The notes beneath the pieces were generated by a model. The model did no database searches. It was not told where the DNA came from and saw nothing but the letters and a program-made list of their open reading frames with translations. The position numbers were made by a program, and so were the translations under genes. Shown here piece by piece: positions 9,001-17,057 of a DNA stretch of 47,860 nucleotides. Each line of letters begins with the position of its first letter. Position 1 is the stretch's first letter. Source of the stretch: Elusimicrobiaceae bacterium (lineage in GTDB: Bacteria > Elusimicrobiota > Elusimicrobia > Elusimicrobiales > Elusimicrobiaceae); NCBI GenBank assembly GCA_016281355.1, contig JAEEIL010000019.1:1-47860 (forward strand). Reading direction: 5' to 3'.

Positions 9001-9178
9001 AGGTGCAGTAATTTTGGGGCCTGCTTTTGTAGAATGCGCAGAACCTATAAGAGATAATTTTTATGATATTTTAACCCATATGCTTGAAGTTATGATGATT
9101 CGTTGCGGAACCATTAACTTTGAAGATATTAAAAAACCGAGCGCGTATGTTAAAATGCTTGGTGATATCTTGAAATAA
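6032..9178 (+). CDS. Large protein with DnaA-type AAA+ ATPase domain and long disordered linker
   Basis: This 1048-residue protein has an unusual build. Residues 1-90 form a small domain I do not recognise. Residues 100-640 are low-complexity, rich in E, K, P, S and T, and include a 55-residue tandem duplication. Residues 660-850 are a clear DnaA/Hda-type AAA+ module: YTF near 670, Walker A GPGGTGKTH (699-707), and Walker B VLIVDDVH (758-765). A final domain of about 140 residues (from about 905) replaces DnaA domain IV, and no DnaA-type DNA-binding helix-turn-helix signature is visible. The box VII arginine (SRF in DnaA) is changed to NFKF at 810-813. A GGAGA Shine-Dalgarno precedes the ATG. 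It sits directly before a lipoprotein gene and the comM-dprA-topA-xerC block. It is not the replication initiator itself, and its function is unknown. Confidence 0.85.
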   Translation: MINNYEIRENSLTQNGVYLLFLSADEQGREDVERELYSQCKLTDLKVKGFNFVFELTEVRDENDLEKVRARLDFISSSVAGITQTFENLAKTKVTNIETNASTNSLKIGSTGANMEKGIQQENNIQSQKAPNKQQEGGLPVINLSEPNFAVSNDKRDEMNFKDLPAESTLVSGDEKLIDIEGSSLKIEKTMPNLEQKQSSAQGGGQKISDEKKISDVEEENKTILSFSDEEMKNVSMSIEKEKTGFLGGLFGKIKSAISSKKHEQTIRKDIPAQEKSQFSDLIQGAKEIKKEIVEEFKTEETKPAPVKKQENPFQNLGEGIIVKKGLLNDDEPSVSTIKRELSANPAVSAKLQVDDIFAAETICDFYGNQPEGQSQDIPSVSSKKESPLEVLEKSSSLQTESALTLPTSEEKSSSGILPASEETTPKKETAPKTEPLPKDETLPQPKQPEIEEIQENKEEITLPSEKVFTHNNLQGERAEKTPVKVQGGSPLSMERTLPQPKQPEIEEIQGSEEEMTLPSKKVFTDNKLQEKKTEENPTDTKEDTSAKTAKNSLPVIDKAEETLREVLAEKEDIMIKEKKETEHKESSSDTLKNEGNKNMQEQKSKTQQLPKQQTVHHNTFKAVTTKQVKKIGDKIDHTLHVAAPAKNAKYRNYPIEMPLIPTYTFANMDISAIRFAHAMAMATLDDLGKSNNPFLLQGPGGTGKTHFLHAMGYEISKKIPQAKILFTNGVRFSRGVQYLLEQGQQDKLDKFFNGAEVLIVDDVHLTAVNEHNREYISKVLNDFLKNKKQIILSSKYPPESLKRFEELVNFKFSAGTIAELKVPNKAHFERLTNKIVTSSFLDLTEKQVQSFFSGQNDSLGDVARNVKRVKVLSRRIESSGIKKMSYEDILKEMTAINGENENSDIVKKDFADITVLGRNKENSWGNFGFFFPVSHIDKFRWIAFASQEAAKSLGIKGGFNYALKSAYSTEHIISAAFKIANICDLKGLKGAVILGPAFVECAEPIRDNFYDILTHMLEVMMIRCGTINFEDIKKPSAYVKMLGDILK
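7358..7687 (+). repeat. In-frame 165-bp tandem duplication inside the DnaA-like gene
   Basis: Two adjacent copies start at 7358 and 7523. Each begins with the codons for LPQPKQPEIEEIQ and continues with a similar LPS-KVFT-N-LQ segment. The first 40 or so bases are nearly identical and the remainder has drifted. The offset of 165 bp is 55 codons, so the frame is kept. Confidence 0.8.
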
Positions 9179-9187
9179 GGAGATAAA

Positions 9188-10291
9188 ATGAAAAAGTTTT
9201 TACCTATACTTATCTTGTGTGTTTTGTTTAGTGCTTGCCAAAGAATGAATATTGGCCCTAAAGGGGAAGGAGAATATGTTATGGCAAGTGCCGAAGTCCC
9301 TTTCGTTGAAGGTTCAGTATCTTCTATGAAAGAAGAAGGCCTTGTTTTAGCAGAAAAAGCTGCCGTTGAAAAGGCTGCTAGGGTTTTTCTCTCTTCAAAC
9401 AGTTTGCTGGAATATCCCGAAAGAGTTAAAACAGATATTTTGGATAATTACAAAAATTATATAAGGCGTTCTTATGTAAGTTCCTCTTACAGAAAGGGTG
9501 ATAAGTTTTATGTCGAAGGGCGTGTTATGGTTTTGGTAAGCAATTTAGCAACCAAAGTAAAAGAAATAGAAGATAGTGCCTATGTTCGAAAAACCAATAT
9601 TTTAGTTGCTTCAAGGGAAATTATAAACGGGGAAGTTTCCTTAAAACAATATTGCCGCCAAGGCGTCTATAAAGCACTTAAAAATTTCCCATATACTTTA
9701 CTTGATGGTGGAACTTTAAGCGAAAACAATTTAACGGATACAACTTCTTTTATAGATAAAGCAAAAAAAGAAGGAGCCCGTTTCGTTATTATTGCCGAAG
9801 CTGACGCTGCCCCTCTTGAAAGTGCTGCTGCCTTAACTACAACTTTTAAACCTATTCGCGCAAAAGTAAATTTGAGAGTAATGGCAACAAGCAATTATCA
9901 ACTTGTAGCACAATCGGCGGAGAACGCCAGCGGCCTCGATGCCGTACAAAATTTAGCCGAACAAAAAGCTTTAACAAATGCATGCCAAACTGCTGCAGAA
10001 CAAGTAGAAGATGCTATAACACAAGCAATTAATTCCGCAAAAACTTTTAAATTTATTGTTTCAAATGTTAACACAATTGAGCGTTTGGAAAGACTTCAAA
10101 ATATTATGCGTTCCCAAAGGGATGTTGAAGATTTTGCTTTAGTAAAATACAGAAACTCAACCGCAACTTTTACGGTGCAGGCAAAAGTTTCTACCGCAGA
10201 GGAATTTTCTGCTAAAATCTTGCGCAAAAATGTAGCAAATTTTACGGTTATAAATACTTCTGCCGATAGTATTGCAATGGAATTTATTTAA
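9188..10291 (+). CDS. Lipoprotein with FlgT/LPP20-like N-terminal region
   Basis: This 367-residue predicted lipoprotein has a lipobox FSAC with C17 as the lipid site. Residues about 50-125 follow the pattern of FlgT-N/LPP20-like domains: a helix rich in Ala (LAEKAAVEKAARVF), then strands ending in YVEGRVMVLV. The middle part (FVIIAEADA, INLRVMA-type strands) resembles the nucleotide-free GTP-binding-like fold of FlgT-M. In flagellated bacteria these domains belong to outer-membrane ring proteins, but no flagellar gene is seen here. It may instead be an envelope or secretion-associated protein. It has an AAGGAG Shine-Dalgarno, follows the DnaA-like gene by 9 nt and overlaps the comM start by one base. 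Confidence 0.7.
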   Translation: MKKFLPILILCVLFSACQRMNIGPKGEGEYVMASAEVPFVEGSVSSMKEEGLVLAEKAAVEKAARVFLSSNSLLEYPERVKTDILDNYKNYIRRSYVSSSYRKGDKFYVEGRVMVLVSNLATKVKEIEDSAYVRKTNILVASREIINGEVSLKQYCRQGVYKALKNFPYTLLDGGTLSENNLTDTTSFIDKAKKEGARFVIIAEADAAPLESAAALTTTFKPIRAKVNLRVMATSNYQLVAQSAENASGLDAVQNLAEQKALTNACQTAAEQVEDAITQAINSAKTFKFIVSNVNTIERLERLQNIMRSQRDVEDFALVKYRNSTATFTVQAKVSTAEEFSAKILRKNVANFTVINTSADSIAMEFI

Positions 10292-11835
10292 TGTTAGCAA
10301 GTGTGTTATCCTCAGCAATTAAAGCCCTGGAAGGGTTTATTGTCAAAGTAGAAATTGACATTGCCGGGGGTGCGCCCACTTTTACAATAGTCGGTTTACC
10401 TGAACAAGAAGTTAAAGAGGCTAAAGACCGTGTTCAGGCCGCAATAAGAAACAGTGGTTTTGATTTCCCTTTAAAAAAAATTACCGTAAATTTAGTTCCC
10501 GCTGAAATTAAAAAAACAGGTACACATTTTGATTTACCTATCGCTTTAGGTATTTTAGCGGCAAGCGGGGAATTAAGCAATCAAGCACAAAACAAATTAA
10601 ACGAAATGGTGTTTATCGGTGAACTTGGTTTAAACGGTAAAGTGCATGCTTGTGCCGGTGTTTTACCAATGTTAATTTCTTTAAGAAAAGCGGGGACTAA
10701 AAAGGCAGTTATCCCTTTGGCAAATAAAGAGGAAGGGGAGTTTGCAGAAGTACCGAATTTCGGAGCAAGTTCTTTAAGAGAAGTTGTTGATTTGCTTGAA
10801 GGTAAAATTTTATTTCATCAAGAATATAAATCACCCAAAGTGGAAGATAATTTAGAAGGTTTTGATTTAAAAGAGGATTTTTCCGAAGTCAAAGGCCAGG
10901 CTCTTGCGAAACGTGCTTTGGAAATAGCCGCTGCCGGTGGGCATAATGTTTTGATGATAGGTACTCCCGGTACCGGTAAAAGTATGTTGGCCAAACGTTT
11001 TTCAACAATTTTACCTCCTTTAACCAAAGAAGAAATGCTTGAGATTTTGCAAATTTATTCCGTTTGCAGAATGCTTGGCAAAGGTAAAAAAGTTTTTCAA
11101 CGTCCTTTTCGGGAACCTCATCACACAATTTCAAATATTGCTTTAATCGGTGGTGGTGCAAATCCAAAACCGGGTGAAGCAAGTTTAGCACATAACGGTA
11201 TTTTATTTTTAGATGAGTTTGCGGAATTTTCCCGCAATTCTCTTGAAGTCCTCCGTGAACCTTTGGAAACTTTTAAGGTAACCATTGCACGTGCAAAAGA
11301 TACTTTAACTTTCCCTGCAAAATTTACTTTAATTGCGGCAATGAACCCTTGCCCTTGCGGTTATCACGGCCATCCTGTTAAAACATGTAATTGCACACCG
11401 GTGCAGATAAGCAGATATAAATCAAAAGTTTCCGGCCCTTTGCTTGACAGAATAGATTTAACAGTAAATTTAAATCCTGTAAACTATAAAGATTGGCAAG
11501 CCAAAAGCGAGGGCGAAACCAGTGCACAAATCCGTGAACGTGTAATTAAAGCTCGCAAAATACAGGAAGAAAGATTTAAAAATTCCAAAACAACAGCCAA
11601 TGCTTTTATGACTGTTTCGGAAATAAAAAAATATTGCCCTTTACCTGAAGGCGGTGGGGAAATACTTGAACTTGCAATGAAAAAGTTAGGCCTTTCCGCC
11701 AGAAGTTTAGATAAAATTTTAAAAACCGCCCGTACAATAGCAGATTTGGAAGGCAGTGAAAATATCAAAAAAGAGCATATCATAGAAGTTATGCAATACC
11801 GTCCTTTAGATAGGAAAGGAGTTAGTGATATTTAA
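10291..11835 (+). CDS. comM: YifB/ComM-family Mg-chelatase-like AAA+ ATPase
   Basis: This 514-residue hexameric helicase-like ATPase promotes branch migration during natural transformation in Vibrio and Haemophilus. The N-terminal ChlI domain (VEIDIAGGAPTFTIVGLP) is followed by the Mg-chelatase AAA+ module with Walker A GTPGTGKS, Walker B ILFLDEF, and the CPCGYHGH...CNC cysteine cluster preceding the SGPLLDRIDL motif. A C-terminal helical domain (SARSLDKILKTARTIADLEG) is complete. The start overlaps the preceding stop (TAATG). The dprA ATG overlaps its stop. Adjacency to dprA supports a role in processing incoming DNA. Confidence 0.93.
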   Translation: MLASVLSSAIKALEGFIVKVEIDIAGGAPTFTIVGLPEQEVKEAKDRVQAAIRNSGFDFPLKKITVNLVPAEIKKTGTHFDLPIALGILAASGELSNQAQNKLNEMVFIGELGLNGKVHACAGVLPMLISLRKAGTKKAVIPLANKEEGEFAEVPNFGASSLREVVDLLEGKILFHQEYKSPKVEDNLEGFDLKEDFSEVKGQALAKRALEIAAAGGHNVLMIGTPGTGKSMLAKRFSTILPPLTKEEMLEILQIYSVCRMLGKGKKVFQRPFREPHHTISNIALIGGGANPKPGEASLAHNGILFLDEFAEFSRNSLEVLREPLETFKVTIARAKDTLTFPAKFTLIAAMNPCPCGYHGHPVKTCNCTPVQISRYKSKVSGPLLDRIDLTVNLNPVNYKDWQAKSEGETSAQIRERVIKARKIQEERFKNSKTTANAFMTVSEIKKYCPLPEGGGEILELAMKKLGLSARSLDKILKTARTIADLEGSENIKKEHIIEVMQYRPLDRKGVSDI

Positions 11836-12947
11836 TGAAAGCAGAAGAAAAATTAGCACTAATAAAAATCAATGCCTTTAACTATCTTAGAACCGATTGG
11901 CTTGAAAGATTGCTTGAAATTTTCGGTACAGGGCAAGAGATTTTGAAACAAACCCCTCAAACTTTAAGTGAAGAGGGTAAAATTTCCCTTGAAACTGCGG
12001 AATATTTTTTAAAATCAGCATTGGAATTAGATGCTGAAAAAGAAATAGAAAATACCGCTAAAGTCGGTGGGCATATTTATATTAAAGGGGAAGAAGGTTA
12101 CCCCGAAGAATTTTTAAATATTAAAGAACCTCCGTTAGTTATTTATGTTCGCGGAGAATTAAATACACATTTAGCGCCTACGGTTGCGATTGTCGGTACA
12201 CGCAAAATTACACCTTATGGCAGACGTGCTGCAACAAAACTTGCAGGTGATTTAGCGGAAGCTGGTGTTATAATAGTCAGCGGCCTTGCACGTGGCATTG
12301 ATAGTGTTGCTCATGCTGAAGCCGTAAAACGCAAAAAACCGACGTGGGCTTTAATCGGTACAGGTATCGGCAGATGTTACCCCGCTGAAAACAAAGAACT
12401 TGCATTAGGTATTATTGAAAACGGAGGTGCAATAATTTCTGAATATCCTTTTATGACGGCACCTCTTGCCCAACATTTTCCTAGGAGAAACCGTTTGATT
12501 GCGGCTCTTTCACGGGTCGCTTTAATTGTGGAGGGAGAAGTTAAATCAGGAGCTTTAATAACTGCAAAAATGGCCTTGGAACAGGGTCTTGATGTTTTTG
12601 CTGTTCCCGGACCTATTGATTCACCGACAAGCGGTGGCCCTAACAAACTTATAAAAGAAGGTGCCGGTATTTGTTTGGATGCCAGAGATATTATTGACGC
12701 TTTACCCGTAAACATAAAAAGCACTTTAAAAATACAGGAAATTTATAAAGAAAAGGAAGAAGTTTCGGATTTATCCCCGGAAGAAGCTAAAATTATAGAT
12801 ACTATTGGCACAGGGGAAAGCACAATAGATGAACTTTCCGTAAAATTAAATATGGATGTTCCAAGTTTATCAACCGTATTATTTTCACTTGAAATAAGCG
12901 GTTATTTAAGATGTGAAGACGGCAAATATTCAAAAGCCAAAATTTGA
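11835..12947 (+). CDS. dprA: DNA-processing protein DprA/Smf
   Basis: This 370-residue protein loads RecA onto single-stranded DNA entering during transformation. The Rossmann-like core is clear: VGTRKITPYGRRAA, VSGLARGIDSVAHAEA, ALIGTGIGRCYPAEN, FPRRNRLIAALS and VFAVPGPI. A helical N-terminal SAM-like segment and a C-terminal winged-helix (EEAKIIDTIGTGESTIDEL) complete the usual three-part layout. A strong AAAGGAG lies about 14 nt before the start and the ATG overlaps the comM stop. The dprA-topA-xerC order is also known from Firmicutes, so the block looks ancestral. Confidence 0.95.
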   Translation: MKAEEKLALIKINAFNYLRTDWLERLLEIFGTGQEILKQTPQTLSEEGKISLETAEYFLKSALELDAEKEIENTAKVGGHIYIKGEEGYPEEFLNIKEPPLVIYVRGELNTHLAPTVAIVGTRKITPYGRRAATKLAGDLAEAGVIIVSGLARGIDSVAHAEAVKRKKPTWALIGTGIGRCYPAENKELALGIIENGGAIISEYPFMTAPLAQHFPRRNRLIAALSRVALIVEGEVKSGALITAKMALEQGLDVFAVPGPIDSPTSGGPNKLIKEGAGICLDARDIIDALPVNIKSTLKIQEIYKEKEEVSDLSPEEAKIIDTIGTGESTIDELSVKLNMDVPSLSTVLFSLEISGYLRCEDGKYSKAKI

Positions 12948-12965
12948 TTTATTAAGAGGTGTGAA

Positions 12966-15242
12966 ATGACAGTACAAAAATCTACGACAGGCAAAGCCCT
13001 TGTTATTGTGGAATCTCCCACAAAACAACGCACTATCAGCAAAATTTTAGGGCCTAACTATATAGTTAAAAGTTCTTTCGGGCATGTTAGAGATTTGCCC
13101 TCAAAAGAAATAGGTGTTGATGAACAACACGATTTTAAACCCACTTATGTGGTAAGCGGTAAACCAAAAATTATTGCAGAATTAAAAGAAGCAGTAAAAA
13201 AGGCATCTGTTGTTTATCTTGCTACCGACCCTGACCGCGAGGGGGAAGCCATCGCATGGCATCTTGAGCAACTTTTAAAACTTAAACCGGAAAACACACG
13301 TCGTATTTTCTTCCACGAAATTACCGATACCGCTATTAAAGAAAGTTTTGATAATGCCCGTGCTATCGATCATAATTTAGTTGATGCCCAGCAAGCCCGC
13401 CGTGTTTTAGATAGGCTTGTAGGTTATAAAATCTCTCCGCTTTTGTGGCGTAAAATTACAAGCGGTTTAAGTGCGGGGCGTGTTCAATCTGTGGCAGTCC
13501 GCTTGCTTGCCGAAAGAGCAAAAGAAATTGCAGATTTTAAAAGTAAAGTTTATTGGACTTTGCGTGCTAAACTTGAAAAGAAAGATACAAAACCGCAATT
13601 TTTTGCACGTGTTTTAAAATGGCAAGGTAAAAATGTTGAAAGCACAACAACATATAAACTTTTTGCGGAAGATTATAAAGTTAAATCAACGGTTTTTGAT
13701 ACAAATGAAAGTTTGGCTGTTGTAAACGCTTGTTTACGCAAGGGGCCTTTAACAGTTGAAAAGGTAGAAAAGAAGGAAGTCAAACAACATCCTAAACCAC
13801 CTTTTATTACAAGTACCTTACAACAGGATGCTTATAATAAACTTGGCTTTTCCCCGCAAAAAACAATGCAGACAGCACAATCCTTATATGAGGGTGTGGA
13901 AATTGCCGGTAAAAACGTTGGTTTGATTACTTATATGAGAACAGACTCTTTTAACGTTTCAAAACTTCTTCAAACCCAAACAAACAAATTTATTAAGGAA
14001 AAGTACGGCCCGCAATTTGCACCTGCAAAAGCCCCTGTTTATAAAGGTAAAGTAAAAGGCGCGCAAGAAGCACACGAAGCAATCCACCCTACCGATGTTT
14101 TTAAAACACCGCAAAGCATAAAAAGTTCTTTAACCTCAGACCAATATAAACTTTATGAACTTATATGGCTTCGCTTTGTTGCTTCACAGATGGCAGACGC
14201 AGTTTTCAATACCGTAAGCATTGATATTTCCGCCGAAAGTAAAGAAAACTGTTTGCTTCGCGCAACAGGCAGAACGGTTAAATTTGAAGGTTATTTATCT
14301 GTCTATAAAGATGAAGAACCTGAAGAAAATGAAAAAGAAGAATCATCTTCCGCAATTTTACCTGTTTTGGAAGAGGGCGATACTCTTAATTTGGTTGATA
14401 TCGAAACTAAAGACCATAAAACAGCACCACCGCCAAATTATAATGAAGCAAGTTTAATCAAAACTTTGGAAAAGCATGGTATTGGCCGCCCGTCTACTTA
14501 TGCACCTACGATAAAAACAATTATGGATAGGAAGTATATTGAAAAACTTCCTAAAACCACAAAACTTACTGCAACACCTTTAGGTATTAGAGTTACAGAA
14601 CATTTAAAAGAATTTTTCAAAGATATTATGGACCTTTCTTATACCGCCGGTGTTGAAGAAAAACTAGATGATATCGCAGAAGGAAATAAAAAATGGGTTG
14701 CGGTTTTATCTGATTTCTATACAGGGTTTTCACGTGATTTAAAAAATGCTGCACAAAATATGGTTTCATCCACACCTGTTCCGACAGATGAAAAATGCCC
14801 GATTTGCCAAAAACCTATGCTTTTAAAACATAGCCGTTACGGTGAATATTTGGTTTGTTCCGATTACCCTAATTGTAAAGGTAAAAAGAATTTAAATGCT
14901 ACGACTTCCGCACCTGTCCAACAAACAAATGAAGTTTGTGATAAATGCGGTGCGCCTATGGTTATAAGAACAGGCCGCCGCGGGCAGTTTATGGCTTGTT
15001 CCGCATATCCTAAATGTAAAAATACTTATTCCATAGATGCAGAAGGCAAAAAAGTAGCAACAAAGCAGGCTTTAGATTCCGGCAAAAAATGCCCAAATTG
15101 CGGTAAAGCAATGTTACTTCGCCACTCCGCACGCGGTGCATTTTTAGGATGTTCCGGGTATCCGAAATGTAAAACAATAATACAAGTTACCCCGGAAGAG
15201 ATTAAAGAAATAGAAGCAAAAAATGCAACAACAAATAAATAA
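12966..15242 (+). CDS. topA: DNA topoisomerase I (type IA)
   Basis: This 758-residue enzyme relaxes negative supercoils. The Toprim domain starts at KALVIVESPTKQRTI and includes the acidic DPDREGEAIAWHL triad. The catalytic tyrosine is Y323 in YMRTDS. The central domain contains QQDAYNKLGFSPQKTMQTAQ and GIGRPSTYAPTI. Three four-cysteine zinc ribbons follow at the C-terminus, each with CPxC/CDxC and CS-YPxCK halves. An AGAGGTG Shine-Dalgarno precedes the ATG. The last 20 bases overlap the xerC start. Length and domain content are typical. Confidence 0.97.
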   Translation: MTVQKSTTGKALVIVESPTKQRTISKILGPNYIVKSSFGHVRDLPSKEIGVDEQHDFKPTYVVSGKPKIIAELKEAVKKASVVYLATDPDREGEAIAWHLEQLLKLKPENTRRIFFHEITDTAIKESFDNARAIDHNLVDAQQARRVLDRLVGYKISPLLWRKITSGLSAGRVQSVAVRLLAERAKEIADFKSKVYWTLRAKLEKKDTKPQFFARVLKWQGKNVESTTTYKLFAEDYKVKSTVFDTNESLAVVNACLRKGPLTVEKVEKKEVKQHPKPPFITSTLQQDAYNKLGFSPQKTMQTAQSLYEGVEIAGKNVGLITYMRTDSFNVSKLLQTQTNKFIKEKYGPQFAPAKAPVYKGKVKGAQEAHEAIHPTDVFKTPQSIKSSLTSDQYKLYELIWLRFVASQMADAVFNTVSIDISAESKENCLLRATGRTVKFEGYLSVYKDEEPEENEKEESSSAILPVLEEGDTLNLVDIETKDHKTAPPPNYNEASLIKTLEKHGIGRPSTYAPTIKTIMDRKYIEKLPKTTKLTATPLGIRVTEHLKEFFKDIMDLSYTAGVEEKLDDIAEGNKKWVAVLSDFYTGFSRDLKNAAQNMVSSTPVPTDEKCPICQKPMLLKHSRYGEYLVCSDYPNCKGKKNLNATTSAPVQQTNEVCDKCGAPMVIRTGRRGQFMACSAYPKCKNTYSIDAEGKKVATKQALDSGKKCPNCGKAMLLRHSARGAFLGCSGYPKCKTIIQVTPEEIKEIEAKNATTNK

Positions 15243-16110
15243 TTTTTTGCAGAGTTTGAAAGTGCGTAATATGTCTCCGCATACCTTAAGGGCTTATACT
15301 AAGGATTTGGAGGCCGCACTTTCTTTCTTTTCAAAAAATAATTTAACTCAAATTAAAGATTTTAATATTAGGAACATTCGTTCTTATCTCGCAGCGGAAA
15401 ATTCCACACAAATCAAACGCAACACTATGCTTCGTAAAATAAGTTCTTTAAGAAGTTTTGCCAAATTTTTGGAAACACGCGGTTTAATAAAATTAAATCC
15501 TTTTAAACTTTTTGATGCTCCAAAACGTGAAAAATTACTTCCGAAATTTTTGACAGAGGAAGAAGCCTCAAATTTAATGGAAGCCCGCCCAAGTAAATTA
15601 TATGCGGCCAGAAACAAAGCAATTTTAGAACTTTTATATTCCAGCGGCTTGCGTCGAACAGAACTTGTAAATTTAAATATTTGTGATATCAATTTCGAGC
15701 AAGGTTATGCAAAAGTTTTAGGTAAAGGTTCAAAAGAACGTATCGTGCCGATAACTGATATTGCACTTGATAGTATCCAAAATTACTTAGCAACGCGCCC
15801 TCAACGTTTACCCACAGAACCGTTGTTTTTGAGCAGTTATAATCGGCGTATTAGTGGGGAAGGAATAAGAAAAATTATAAATCAAAGTGCAATAAACACA
15901 AAACTTACCCGTCATATAACTCCACACAGTTTAAGGCATAGTTTTGCTACGCATTTATTAAATAACGGCTGTGATTTAAAAACTTTACAGGAAATGTTGG
16001 GTCATAAAAGTTTAAGTGCCACGCAAGTTTATACACATGTTTCTTTAGACAGGCTTAAAAAAGTATATAACCATAGTCATCCAAAAAGCAAAACAGGGGG
16101 GCAAATATGA
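15223..16110 (+). CDS. xerC: Tyrosine recombinase XerC/XerD
   Basis: This 295-residue site-specific recombinase resolves chromosome dimers at dif during division. The N-terminal SAM-like core-binding domain (residues 5-90) precedes the catalytic domain. All active-site residues are present: R144 (SGLRRTEL), K168 (LGKGSKERIVP), H235 and R238 (HSLRHSFATHLL), H261 (LGHKSLSATQ) and nucleophile Y270 (VYTH). I choose xerC rather than xerD from the conserved position after dprA-topA; sequence alone does not settle it. The ATG lies inside the topA 3' end. The stop overlaps the next start by four bases. Confidence 0.9.
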   Translation: MQQQINNFLQSLKVRNMSPHTLRAYTKDLEAALSFFSKNNLTQIKDFNIRNIRSYLAAENSTQIKRNTMLRKISSLRSFAKFLETRGLIKLNPFKLFDAPKREKLLPKFLTEEEASNLMEARPSKLYAARNKAILELLYSSGLRRTELVNLNICDINFEQGYAKVLGKGSKERIVPITDIALDSIQNYLATRPQRLPTEPLFLSSYNRRISGEGIRKIINQSAINTKLTRHITPHSLRHSFATHLLNNGCDLKTLQEMLGHKSLSATQVYTHVSLDRLKKVYNHSHPKSKTGGQI

Positions 16111-17057
16111 TTTCCTGCGGGATAGATATCGGTGGAACTTTTGTAAAAATTCTTGCTACTAGCGAGGAGGGGAAAGTTTTAAGAAATCAAAAAATTAAAA
16201 CGCCGTATCATTTGTCTTCTTCTAAATTTTTAGATTTTTTGGCAGATATAATTAATAATTTCAAAAAAGAATTAAAAACAAAAAATATAGTTATAGGCGT
16301 TGGCGTTGCCGGAGATACTGATAATAAAAAAGGCATTTTGCGTTTTGCTCCGAATATTCCTTGGCCTAATTTAAGAATAGCAGAAGGCCTTACAAAACGA
16401 ACAAATTGTAATTGTTTCGTGTCAAATGATGCCAATATGGCTGCTTTTGGTGTTTATAAAAAAGAATTAAAAGAAAAATATAAAAATATTTTAGTTTTTA
16501 CTTTAGGAACAGGTATCGGTGGCGGAATAATCATTGAAGGTAAATTATATCAAGGTTCAACAGGTACTGCAGGGGAGTTTGGGCATATCAAAATAGGGGA
16601 CGCAAAAACCGGAAATCTTTGCGGTTGCGGGGCGCGTGGTTGTCTTGAAAGTTTTATAGGCACAAATACTTTAAAGAAATTAACAGTACAAGAAGTTAAA
16701 AAGAACCCTAAAAGCATACTTGCACAATTAGTTAAAGAAGAAGGGTTTTCTGTTAAATTATTATCGGATGCAGCAAGCAAAAAGGATAAATTTGCCCTTT
16801 CACTTTGGGATTATTTTGGAACTTATTTAGGATATGCGGTAACTGATTTGATTTTAATTTTTAACCCTGAAGTTGTAGTTTTTAGCGGTGGTGTTGCAGG
16901 TGGTGCAAAATATTTTATGCCCGCTTTACTCAAAATTTTGAAAACCCAAAAAATAAAAGAACCATTCAGAAATATTAAGTTATTAGTTTCAAAAACAAAA
17001 GATGTCGGGGCTTTGGGTGCCGCATTATATGCTTTGAGTGTAAATAATGAAAAGTAA
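16107..17057 (+). CDS. ROK-family sugar kinase (glucokinase-like)
   Basis: This 316-residue ROK-fold kinase probably phosphorylates glucose or a related hexose. The ATP-binding DIGGTFVK lies at residues 7-14, the catalytic Asp is D108 (SNDANMAAFG), and the glycine loop reads LGTGIGGGIIIEGK. The ROK zinc site is H160 plus C172, C174 and C179 (CGCGARGC). The sequence resembles glucokinases more than NagC-type repressors because there is no N-terminal helix-turn-helix. The substrate is inferred and N-acetylhexosamines are possible. The ATG overlaps the xerC stop (ATGA) with an AGGGGGG Shine-Dalgarno, and the 3' end overlaps lptD by 11 bases. Confidence 0.9.
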   Translation: MISCGIDIGGTFVKILATSEEGKVLRNQKIKTPYHLSSSKFLDFLADIINNFKKELKTKNIVIGVGVAGDTDNKKGILRFAPNIPWPNLRIAEGLTKRTNCNCFVSNDANMAAFGVYKKELKEKYKNILVFTLGTGIGGGIIIEGKLYQGSTGTAGEFGHIKIGDAKTGNLCGCGARGCLESFIGTNTLKKLTVQEVKKNPKSILAQLVKEEGFSVKLLSDAASKKDKFALSLWDYFGTYLGYAVTDLILIFNPEVVVFSGGVAGGAKYFMPALLKILKTQKIKEPFRNIKLLVSKTKDVGALGAALYALSVNNEK

